Shown: positions 26,239 through 33,481 of the stretch, in pieces | Layout: each line of letters starts with the position of its first letter | How positions within the stretch are numbered: the first letter of the stretch is position 1 | DNA from: Candidatus Rifleibacteriota bacterium | Lineage (GTDB): Bacteria; Muiribacteriota; Ozemobacteria; Ozemobacterales; Ozemobacteraceae | Assembly (NCBI GenBank): GCA_015233565.1 | Contig: JADFXM010000011.1 | Coordinates: forward strand, 1 to 64,000 | Reading direction: 5' to 3' | Length of the DNA stretch: 64,000 nt | The notes under the pieces: model-generated | Databases searched by the model: none | The model's input: the letters and a program-made list of their open reading frames with translations, nothing else | Told to the model about the DNA's origin: nothing | Made by a program: the position numbers and the translations under genes

Positions 26239-27321
26239 TTATAACATCAACCCAAAGCGCTTCATTTTTCGCCAGATGGTGTTTCTGGATATTCCAATGT
26301 CCTTTGCAGCTTTGGTTCGGTTGTTATTGTTCGGTTTAAGAGCACCTCTGATTATTTCTGCTTCTGCAGCATCAAATGGGTTATTGCTCGGCATATCTAT
26401 TTTTTCGGAAGCAGCGGCGGCGTATTGAGGCGGCAAATGCTGTAAATCTATTATTCGCTTGTCACAGATTACAAAAGCATGCTCAATTGCATTTTCCAAT
26501 TCACGAATGTTGCCTTGCAAAGGAGCATCAATGAGTGCGGCAAGTGCCCGTTCACTGATTCGTTCGATTGCTTTTCCCTGCAATAGATTAAAACGGCTAA
26601 TAAAATAATCGACTAACAATGGGATGTCTTCCCGGCGTTGAGAAAGAGGAGGAAGATTAATATAGATGACATTCAGCCGATAAAAGAGATTATCCCGAAA
26701 ATTTCCTCGCTTTACATCTTCCGCAAGATTTCGATTCGTTGCGGCGATGACTCGGACGTCGATCTTGACAGAGCTTGTTGCTCCGAGTGGCTCCAATTCA
26801 CGTTGCTGTATGACTCTAAGCAATTTTGCCTGCATAGCCATTGAAATATTACCTATTTCGTCAAGAAGAATACTTCCTTTTTGCGCAAGCTGAAAACGGC
26901 CGGGTTTATCTTTTCTTGCATCTGTAAAAGCTCCCTTTACATAGCCGAAAAGCTCTGATTCCAATAATGAATCGGGAAGAGCAGCGCAATTGACGGTAAT
27001 AAAGGGGTATTTCGAACGTGGCCCGAGATTATGAAGTGCTTGAGCGATGAGTTCTTTTCCCGTACCACTCGCCCCTTCGATTAGCACTGTGCTTGAACTT
27101 GCGGCAAAAAGCGGGAGTTGTTCTAAAACCATCTGCATCTTTTGGTTCTTGGTGACCATATCCTCAATTACATAGGATTTTGAAAGTTTCTTTGGTAACT
27201 CGACTACCTGTGAAAGGTCTCTGAACATCTCCACGCCTCCAACCACTTTTCCATCATCATTTTTGATGGCTGAGGTGGAAATTGAAATCAGGAGTTGTTC
27301 GCCAGCTTTAGTTGTTTTCAA
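26239..27321 (-). pseudogene. sigma-54-dependent activator lacking most of its PAS domain
   Basis: 360 readable residues. The AAA+ domain is complete: Walker A GASGTGKE, GAFTDA loop (GAFTGA variant), Walker B LLDEIGN, R-finger region LFYRLNV. The C-terminal Fis-type helix-turn-helix is also complete (KAAKDIGISRNTIWRKMKRF). It is a close paralogue of the gene at 59490-60839, which has a full N-terminal PAS domain. Here only the last strand of PAS remains (KAGEQ, KVVGGVEMFRDLS). In frame, similarity continues to about 27336, where a stop codon and the DUF4160 gene region take over. No proper start or ribosome binding site exists; a TTG at 27321 could be used. The sensor part was removed by rearrangement. 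Confidence 0.75.
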
Positions 27322-27363
27322 AAAAACATTGATTACCTAATCAGTTTGGGTTATTCTTATCAC

Positions 27364-27606
27364 ATGCCAACTATTTATCGTAGCGATGGTTTTCGAATTG
27401 CCATTTATCCAAATGATCATGAACCGGCTCATGTTCATGTATTTCACGGTGATGGTGAAGTTAAAATCAACCTTGGTTCTTCCGGGGATTTTCCAAGCAT
27501 TGTAAAAATATTCAATATGCCATCAAAATTAGTTGTACAGGCTTTTGACATTGTATTAGCCGAACAAGAAAATTTCATTCGGATTTGGAGAGAAATACAT
27601 GAGTGA
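27364..27606 (+). CDS. DUF4160 protein
   Basis: 80 residues, full length for DUF4160: MPTIYRSDGFRIAIYPNDH, EPAHVHVFHGDGEVKI and a C-terminal helix. The HEPAHVHV motif is diagnostic. It overlaps the DUF2442 gene by eight bases, the usual partner arrangement. Such pairs are widespread in accessory DNA and behave like toxin-antitoxin modules in distribution, but their function is not established. ATG 27364 is chosen because DUF4160 proteins begin exactly there; the longer frame from 27295 is unrelated. Confidence 0.85.
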   Translation: MPTIYRSDGFRIAIYPNDHEPAHVHVFHGDGEVKINLGSSGDFPSIVKIFNMPSKLVVQAFDIVLAEQENFIRIWREIHE

Positions 27607-28042
27607 AACAAAGATTTCTCAAGAGGAATTAAACAGCCAGATTGCCAAAGCAACCGAAGCCGGCAAAACGGCTTTGGGAAGTGAACCCATAGCCATCTCT
27701 GCACGATTTGACAAAAAGTCCAATAGAATTATTGTGGGTTTAAAATCAGGAATTTCGTTTATGTTTCCAGTTCAGCTTGCACAAGGTTTAGCCGACGCTA
27801 ACGCTTCTGATTTAAAAGAGATTGAAATCACTCCTAGTGGCCAGGGATTGTATTGGCCGTTGTTGGATGTAGATTTAAGTATTCCACATCTTTTACAAGG
27901 TTTTTTCGGCACAAAAAAATGGATGACGAGAATTTTTTCTGAAATGGGACAAACTGGTGGTAGTCGCAGAACGCCTGCCAAAATGGAAGCGTCGCGTATA
28001 AATGGCAAGTTGGGAGGTCGACCACGAAAAAAAGCATCCTGA
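27599..28042 (+). CDS. DUF2442 protein
   Basis: 147 residues. The DUF2442 core (about 45-100) is visible as VGLKSGISFMFPVQLAQGL, IEITPSGQGLYWPLLDVDLS and IPHLLQGFFG. The C-terminus is basic with a KLGGRPRKK AT-hook-like end, so DNA binding is plausible. It is encoded with DUF4160 in a two-gene unit placed where the neighbouring sigma-54 activator lost its 5' end. Confidence 0.85.
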   Translation: MSETKISQEELNSQIAKATEAGKTALGSEPIAISARFDKKSNRIIVGLKSGISFMFPVQLAQGLADANASDLKEIEITPSGQGLYWPLLDVDLSIPHLLQGFFGTKKWMTRIFSEMGQTGGSRRTPAKMEASRINGKLGGRPRKKAS

Positions 28043-28324
28043 AAACTTCTCTTCGAACTCTTGTTCGCACCCAACGTCCTTTGAAAAATAAGAAAACCAA
28101 TTGAAATCAGGGAAATTTCTAACATCCGAGCTTCTTGCAATATCGTATAAATTTTGCAAATCGGGCAAAAAGAAATTCAGGTTTGATGATCATTGTGATA
28201 TTTTTCGCAAACTTGAATTTGCTAATTTTGCAAGAATCTCTCATGACAGGTTATTGACAGGAAAAAACAATTAAGTTTTCCCCTCAGTTGAGGGAATTTT
28301 CAGTTTTTAAGGAGATTTTTAATA

Positions 28325-28942
28325 ATGGAACCCGTGATTCAGGAAATTTTCGAAGAATACCACACACGTTCTGCTGAAGAACATCGCTTAATGAAAACTA
28401 TGCAATCCTCTGAAATGTTTACCAAGATTGATAATTTTCTTATCAGTGTAGGACCAGCAACAGGTTCTCTTATGAACACTCTAATAAAAGAATCCAAAGC
28501 TGCTTCGATTTTGGAAGTTGGCACATCTTATGGTTATTCAACAATTTGGCTTGCCGAAGCGGCACGCGCAACTGGTGGAAAGGTGAGCACTCTAGAAGTT
28601 CATCCGGAGAAGATAAAATTTGCCCGTGAGAAAATTGAGAGGGCTAAGCTCCGGGAGTACGTTGATTTCTTGCAGGGGGATGCCAGATCTATAATACCCA
28701 ATCTTAAGGAAAGATTCGATTTTGTGCTACTTGATCTCTGGAAAGATTTGTACGTTCCATGCCTGGATTTGATCTATCCAAGACTGAACCCAGGTGCTAT
28801 AATTGTTGCGGACAATATGATTTTTCCTGAGGAAGCTCGCAAAGATGCTCTTGAATACCAAAGAAGTGTTCGGTCCAGAAAAGACATTACGTCAGTTCTG
28901 CTTCCTGTGGGAAGTGGCATCGAAGTTAGCCGCTATTGCTGA
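28325..28942 (+). CDS. class I SAM-dependent O-methyltransferase
   Basis: 205 residues, caffeoyl-CoA O-methyltransferase-like fold. SAM site ILEVGTSYGYSTIWLAEAAR, acidic loop VSTLEVHPEKIKFAREKIE, DARSIIPNLK, FDFVLLDLWK, then GAIIVADNM. Family members methylate catechol-like or polyketide hydroxyl groups; the substrate here is unknown. The start at 28325 is supported by TAAGGAG ten bases upstream. A short inverted-repeat element overlaps the stop codon. Confidence 0.85.
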   Translation: MEPVIQEIFEEYHTRSAEEHRLMKTMQSSEMFTKIDNFLISVGPATGSLMNTLIKESKAASILEVGTSYGYSTIWLAEAARATGGKVSTLEVHPEKIKFAREKIERAKLREYVDFLQGDARSIIPNLKERFDFVLLDLWKDLYVPCLDLIYPRLNPGAIIVADNMIFPEEARKDALEYQRSVRSRKDITSVLLPVGSGIEVSRYC

Positions 28943-29055
28943 GAAGGTGTGAAATAATTAAAAAATGGAAAGTGGAAATAATCACAAACGTTTTCTGACA
29001 GCATTATCGTGGGTTGTACTTTCGTGGGTCGGTAAATTATTCACACCTTCTGAGT
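28939..29055. repeat. short inverted-repeat element
   Basis: CTGAGAAGGTGTGAA at 28939-28953 and TTCACACCTTCTGAG at 29041-29055 are inverted copies with one mismatch, enclosing an A+T-rich core. The left end includes the stop codon of the methyltransferase gene. It may be a miniature transposon remnant or a transcription-stop structure. Confidence 0.5.
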
Positions 29056-29112
29056 AATCGAAATTTCTGATGAGGTGGCGTAAAAAAAATCCCTAAAGTG
29101 TAAAACTAATAT

Positions 29113-30018
29113 ATGAACAAAATTAAATTGGATGAATTTCTCCGGGCATTGAGGCTGCCGTTTGTAACAGCATGCCTCTTTCCCTATTTTTTCGGCGTCT
29201 TGCGCTCCGGGCATTCGGTAAATTGGTTTTTACTGACTCTTGGGGCTATCGTAGTTGGAGGAACCCACCTTTCAGCGAACCTCATAAACGACGTTGCAGA
29301 CGCTAAATCAGGGGCTGATAATTTTGATAAAAGGTTTTTCGGTTTTTTTGGAGGCTCCAAGCTGATTCAGGAAGGAAGATTGTCTGTTAACTGGTATTTC
29401 CTGGCGGCAATAGCAATGGCACTTTGCGCGGGTTTTGCCCTCCTTTTGATCACTCTAAAACTGGGACGTTGGGAAACACCCATCCTTTTTGCAGTAGTCA
29501 TTGGTTTGGCGTGGCAATATTCTTGTAAGCCCTTAGCTTTTGCATATCGGGGATTAGGGGAATTCGTTGTTTTCGGGTTGTTCGGGCCTGCTGCTTTGGC
29601 AGGCGGTGTGTTTTTCTCCGGGGCTGGCTACCCGACTTTGGAACAATGGTTGCTTTCATGTATTTTTGGTTTTCTTACAGCTGGAATATTGATTGCAAAC
29701 GAAGTTCCGGATGCTCCCGATGATTTGCATGCTGGGAAACGAAATCTTGTTGTCCGCATCGGGCGCGACAAGGGCTGGCTTCTTTTCGCAGCAGTTGAAA
29801 CTTTAGCCTGGGTTACTATCGTAGTTTCCTGGTACTTCGGATATTTGGGAACCAAAACTACTTTAGCCAGTTTTTTAGGATTTCCCCTTGCTTTCAAAGC
29901 AACATCCATTCTTCGGCAAAAATACGAACAGAAAGAAGAACTCGTAATTTCATCCAAGCTGGGGATTGCTACGCAAGGGGTTGTAAGTGTGATACTGATC
30001 CTGGGGGAATTATTTTAA
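29113..30018 (+). CDS. UbiA/MenA-family prenyltransferase
   Basis: 301 residues with eight or nine membrane helices. The two Asp-rich motifs that bind prenyl diphosphate are present: NLINDVADAKSGAD (about 59-72) and PDAPDDLHAGKRNLVVRIG (about 198-216). The family attaches polyprenyl chains to aromatic rings; the second motif resembles MenA (dihydroxynaphthoate prenyltransferase), so menaquinone synthesis is likely. A polyprenyl diphosphate synthase is encoded at 55171-56154 and complex I at 3.3-14.3 kb. It converges with the last gene of magnetosome module 1, ten bases apart. Confidence 0.8.
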   Translation: MNKIKLDEFLRALRLPFVTACLFPYFFGVLRSGHSVNWFLLTLGAIVVGGTHLSANLINDVADAKSGADNFDKRFFGFFGGSKLIQEGRLSVNWYFLAAIAMALCAGFALLLITLKLGRWETPILFAVVIGLAWQYSCKPLAFAYRGLGEFVVFGLFGPAALAGGVFFSGAGYPTLEQWLLSCIFGFLTAGILIANEVPDAPDDLHAGKRNLVVRIGRDKGWLLFAAVETLAWVTIVVSWYFGYLGTKTTLASFLGFPLAFKATSILRQKYEQKEELVISSKLGIATQGVVSVILILGELF

Positions 30019-30028
30019 TCAAAAAGCT

Positions 30029-30544
30029 TCAAGGATCAAAATGAAGTTCGTATTGCTGCCCACCTCTGAAGATACTCATGTTTAGCTGGCTGCCTCTTAC
30101 CTTATCTTTAAGGAGAGCCCAAAACATTGGTACATCTTTAAGAAGATAGCCGTCTACTCGCGCAATTATGTCTCCAGGTTGAAGAGCATTCAAAACGCTC
30201 TTATCGCTGATTTGTGAAACTATCATGCCAAAAGGAATTGGCGAACGGAATTGAAACTGATTCTGCAGATTAATTGTACGGCCTTTGATTCCCCAATAAG
30301 GGGTGTTTGAATATTGGGCTTGGGTTGAATTACTTTGCTGGTCGTTGTAAAGAAAAAACTGGTCTTTAGAAAATTGGTTTCGCCCTAAACGTCCCATGGC
30401 GCGATGAAGCTCAATGTTCCTTGTCACTTCTTTTTCATGATGCCAGTCCCAGAAAATTAACCCCATTATGAAACAAAGAAGGAAAACTATCAAACCCAGC
30501 ATTAAACTGGGACTAATTACGCTCTTACCGTGTTTGTTGGCCAT
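30029..30544 (-). CDS. magnetosome DWHHE membrane protein with PDZ domain (MamP-like), module 1
   Basis: 171 residues. One N-terminal membrane helix (about 13-33; LMLGLIVFLLCFIMGLIFW) is followed directly by DWHHEKEVTRNIELHRAMGR. The C-terminal PDZ domain (about 95-170) contains PIPFGMIVSQISDKSVLN, LQPGDIIARVDGYLL and NMSIFRGGQQYEL. The membrane helix plus PDZ layout resembles MamP, but there is no magnetochrome CxxCH, so it cannot bind heme in that way. A shorter paralogue at 38912-39211 shares the helix and the DWHHE motif but not the PDZ. It is the last gene of module 1; GGAG precedes the ATG. Confidence 0.7.
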   Translation of the reverse strand: MANKHGKSVISPSLMLGLIVFLLCFIMGLIFWDWHHEKEVTRNIELHRAMGRLGRNQFSKDQFFLYNDQQSNSTQAQYSNTPYWGIKGRTINLQNQFQFRSPIPFGMIVSQISDKSVLNALQPGDIIARVDGYLLKDVPMFWALLKDKVRGSQLNMSIFRGGQQYELHFDP

Positions 30545-30565
30545 ACATTCTCCAAAAGCTCTTTA

Positions 30566-31153
30566 TTAATCAATTGCAGGAACCTTTAAAGGTTCTTCCT
30601 GATTTCCACAATATTCCAGAACGTCAAACCCTAAAATCGCTCCGTAAATTTTACCTGGAAAAGTTTTACGATGCAAATTATATGTTTCGACATTGGCGTT
30701 ATAATCCTCTTTCATCAATCCGATGCGCTTTTCAGATTCAACCAGTTCATTCATGAAATCCTGAACCACCTGGGAACCCTTTAACTCAGGATACTGCTCT
30801 GCAAGTGCAACTATTCCGGGAAGAGCTTTCCTCAAACCCTCGGATTTGGCGTTTTCAGAAACTCGCGCTTTATTTAATAAATCACGTGCTTCTGAAGTGG
30901 ATTTGAACATTTTCTCTTCAAAAGCAAGATACCTTTCAACCAAAATTGATAAATACTTTATTATATTATTTCTTCTTTGCAATTCTGCATTAAGGTCTTC
31001 CTGATGGCAACTGTCGGTAACTTTCAAAGAGGTAAAACGGTTGAAATGAATAATTCCGTCAAACAAAATTACCAACACTATTATCCCAAAAGAACCATAA
31101 ACAATTAACTTAAGGTATTTTTTAAGATATTGTAAAAAAACCAGAAAAGACAT
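30566..31153 (-). CDS. mamQ: LemA-family magnetosome protein MamQ, module 1 copy 1
   Basis: 195 residues. One N-terminal membrane helix (about 15-33) is followed by a LemA-type helical domain facing outward from the cytoplasm: LQRRNNIIKYLSILVERYLAFEE is split across helices with EEKMFKSTSEARDLLNKA, then LAEQYPELKGSQVVQDFMNE and the typical end GAILGFDVLEYCG. MamQ is needed for magnetosome membrane formation in studied species. Its closest relative here is 39301-39912, which holds the same place in module 2. GGGAGG precedes the ATG. Confidence 0.8.
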   Translation of the reverse strand: MSFLVFLQYLKKYLKLIVYGSFGIIVLVILFDGIIHFNRFTSLKVTDSCHQEDLNAELQRRNNIIKYLSILVERYLAFEEKMFKSTSEARDLLNKARVSENAKSEGLRKALPGIVALAEQYPELKGSQVVQDFMNELVESEKRIGLMKEDYNANVETYNLHRKTFPGKIYGAILGFDVLEYCGNQEEPLKVPAID

Positions 31154-31590
31154 AAGCCTCCCATCAGTTCAGCAAAAGTTCGGGTTGTTGTAACGGTTCT
31201 CTTTCAAAAACTTCCTTAATTTAAGACACTGTAGCATTTCATCCGATAATTATTTTCCAGCCATTTGCTACAATTGTGTTAATTCCTTCATTCATTATGA
31301 TGGACTCACCTACATACAATTTATTTTATTACTTTGGTCGTTTCGACTCCGCTCAACTACCGCCTCGTCAAGTTTCTTTTTCGGTAAATTTGCTACACTG
31401 TCTAATTTAATGGAAAAATTTAACTCACTAGTGAATCATTCCCAAATGGACTTTGCGCTAAAATCACCAAAAGTAGTTGACATACAATAAACCCAAAATC
31501 AGATAACATGACAATCAACCTGTACCCGCCCAAAATTAATATACTGACCGATTATGTGGCGGTATTTAGAAAACGTTGTACTAGTAGGTT
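31154..31590. other. mamQ-mamL intergenic gap, module 1
   Basis: 437 bases, no gene seen. It contains TTTCGACTCCGCTCAA (31341-31356), whose complement recurs at 52422-52437. The equivalent gap in module 2 (39913-40133) is about half as long. Confidence 0.4.
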
Positions 31591-31890
31591 TTATAAATCA
31601 TCTTCATCCAGAGGTATTATGAGTTTTTTATCTGGAATCAGGCGCTTTTTTAATTCCATTATTTCATTTTCTTTTTCGCGGATGATCCCTCTTAATCTTC
31701 TTTGGCGAAGCAAATTAAACAGTAAAGTAAGAATTATTCCGACTAAAAATGAGACTATAATCACAACTACCATAGGAATCGGATCAGATTCCCATTTCAA
31801 GCAGCATATCTGGACTGGGTTGGGGTTTTGAAGTGCCAATACAACCAATAAAAGCGCTACGGCCAAAAGAATTATTAAATTTACAAACAT
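31591..31890 (-). CDS. mamL: LapA-domain small membrane protein, MamL-like, module 1
   Basis: 99 residues. Two membrane helices (about 3-22 and 40-60) enclose the short loop LALQNPNPVQICCLKWESDP, followed by a basic, then charged cytoplasmic tail (RQRRLRGIIREKENEIMELKKRL). This is the LapA/DUF1049 layout, also that of MamL, a small protein with two helices and a basic tail needed for vesicle formation. The paralogue at 40134-40433 shares the QNPNPVxICCxKWE loop. The tandem cysteines are unusual for LapA proteins. MamL is assigned by size, layout and position. Confidence 0.65.
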   Translation of the reverse strand: MFVNLIILLAVALLLVVLALQNPNPVQICCLKWESDPIPMVVVIIVSFLVGIILTLLFNLLRQRRLRGIIREKENEIMELKKRLIPDKKLIIPLDEDDL

Positions 31891-32113
31891 TAAAGGTATC
31901 TTCTCACATAATAGGGGTGCTTGCTTCTTTTTCCAATAACATGCATAGAAACTAATTACTCTGCTTATTCAGGCTTTTTAAAAGCGAAAATCATTGGTTC
32001 ATCAAATCAGCAAAATTAAAAGAATTTGAGTCAGCCGTGATGCGGGTCACTAAATCCGCAAACTTGTATTTTCTCAGCACTTTTCCCTTAGCATTAAGAG
32101 ATACCGTTAATTT

Positions 32114-32155
32114 CCTATTCAATAATTTAAGGTTTCCCCCAAATTATTGAATAGG
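32114..32155 (-). terminator. long hairpin after the short MamE-like gene, module 1
   Basis: Perfect 15-base inverted repeat: CCTATTCAATAATTT (32114-32128) and AAATTATTGAATAGG (32141-32155), 12-base loop, starting ten bases past the stop codon. No long T run follows on the minus strand, so it may act in RNA stabilisation or processing rather than strict termination. A stronger hairpin holds the same place in module 2. Confidence 0.5.
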
Positions 32156-32164
32156 GCACAATTG

Positions 32165-33478
32165 TTACCTTATTACCATTGGAGCTAATGGTGTTTGAGG
32201 GCGAAAAACACCTTTCTCCGGTTTCATTTTCAGGAAAAGGTCAAATTTCGAACCTTGCCTATAGATCGTAAATTTAACATCTTCTTTAGGGGCGAAGTCG
32301 ACTCCCAATTCCAGAAGAATGGACCAAAGCATGGCGTCGTCCTTAATTAATCTGTCATTAACCCGATAGATAATATCACCGCTGACTAATCCAGCATTTT
32401 CAGCTATTGACTTATCAACAATGCTATCTATAACTACACCATGTTCAAATGGAAGCCCTAATTGCTTTTGCAGGGCTTCAGTGACATTCAAGACTTCGAC
32501 ACCAAGCCAAACCTGACCCTTGCTTTTTGGATCGTTGGGAAGTGCTACACCCATCGGAGTTGCACCCCAAGCTGGTGACAGATCAGGTTTGGTTTTTAAC
32601 CTGGTTTCAGTTTTTTCAATAAACTGGTCAAAAAGCTCCTTGGCAATATTGATAGGTATGGCAAAGCCTATTCCGCTATACGATTGCGTCATGGAAAGAA
32701 TGGCGACATTGATCCCGATGACTTCAGCATTTGTGTTAACAAGTGCTCCACCGCTCGAGCCTAAATTGAGAGGGGCATCCGTCTGGATCAACCCTTCAAA
32801 TACTTTGTTCCCAGTGGAAAGGGAACGATTTTTGTAACTGATGATTCCGGATGAGGCGCTTTGGCTGAGCCCAAAAGGACTTCCAACAACGAGAACATTA
32901 TCACCGACAAGCGCTTTGTCAGAATTTCCAAGCGGGGCAGGAAGTAAAACATCACCGGGTGCAGGTGTTATTTTAATGAGTGCCAGGTCGAAATCTTGAC
33001 TGTATTGTACGATAACTGCCTGGTAAGTTTTTCCACCCTGGTCTGGTGCAACTGTGACCTTGATTTGGTTTGCTTTATCAACCACATGTCGATTGGTCAG
33101 GATGTATCCCTGACTATGGACAATGACTCCTGACCCCCCCTGGGATTGGACACCTTCAGTAGTAATTGTAACAACTGAAGGAGAAATAGCCAGAAGAGTT
33201 TTGTTAAAAGAAACAACCCGCGGTGTTGGTCGAGTGGTACCATCAACAGGTCTTGCCGCCTGAATTGGGGCAGTTATTGGAAATGCGACCGGTGTGCCTC
33301 TGAGAGGAGGATTCGTCATATTGGGAACAACCATTCCAGGTAAATTGGCGCCTTGATATGACTTGGCTTTTTGTTCGGAAAGTAGTAACCAGCAAAAAAC
33401 ACCGGCTATCAGTAAAATATCAATGATTATCCAGGGCCAAAGTCCCCTTTTTATTTCAGAAACGTCTTTTTCACTCAT
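32165..33478 (-). CDS. short MamE-like HtrA protease with one PDZ domain, module 1
   Basis: 437 residues. An N-terminal membrane helix (about 14-32) anchors a trypsin-like domain (about 85-290) with a complete catalytic triad: His131 (TNRHVV), Asp164 (FDLALIKI) and Ser242 (GSSGGALVN). A single PDZ domain follows (about 320-415; VVIDSIVDKS, GDIIYRVNDRLIKDD). This is the HtrA/DegP layout shared by MamE, without magnetochrome motifs or a second PDZ. In studied bacteria MamE controls crystal growth by proteolysis. The counterpart in module 2 is 43016-44332. It starts three bases after the end of the long mamE, so the pair is probably cotranscribed. Confidence 0.8.
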   Translation of the reverse strand: MSEKDVSEIKRGLWPWIIIDILLIAGVFCWLLLSEQKAKSYQGANLPGMVVPNMTNPPLRGTPVAFPITAPIQAARPVDGTTRPTPRVVSFNKTLLAISPSVVTITTEGVQSQGGSGVIVHSQGYILTNRHVVDKANQIKVTVAPDQGGKTYQAVIVQYSQDFDLALIKITPAPGDVLLPAPLGNSDKALVGDNVLVVGSPFGLSQSASSGIISYKNRSLSTGNKVFEGLIQTDAPLNLGSSGGALVNTNAEVIGINVAILSMTQSYSGIGFAIPINIAKELFDQFIEKTETRLKTKPDLSPAWGATPMGVALPNDPKSKGQVWLGVEVLNVTEALQKQLGLPFEHGVVIDSIVDKSIAENAGLVSGDIIYRVNDRLIKDDAMLWSILLELGVDFAPKEDVKFTIYRQGSKFDLFLKMKPEKGVFRPQTPLAPMVIR

Positions 33479-33481
33479 CTT

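Noticed and set aside
31475..31510. Plus-strand TTGACA near 31475 as a promoter
   Set aside because: The -10 match is poor and the only downstream genes are on the opposite strand.
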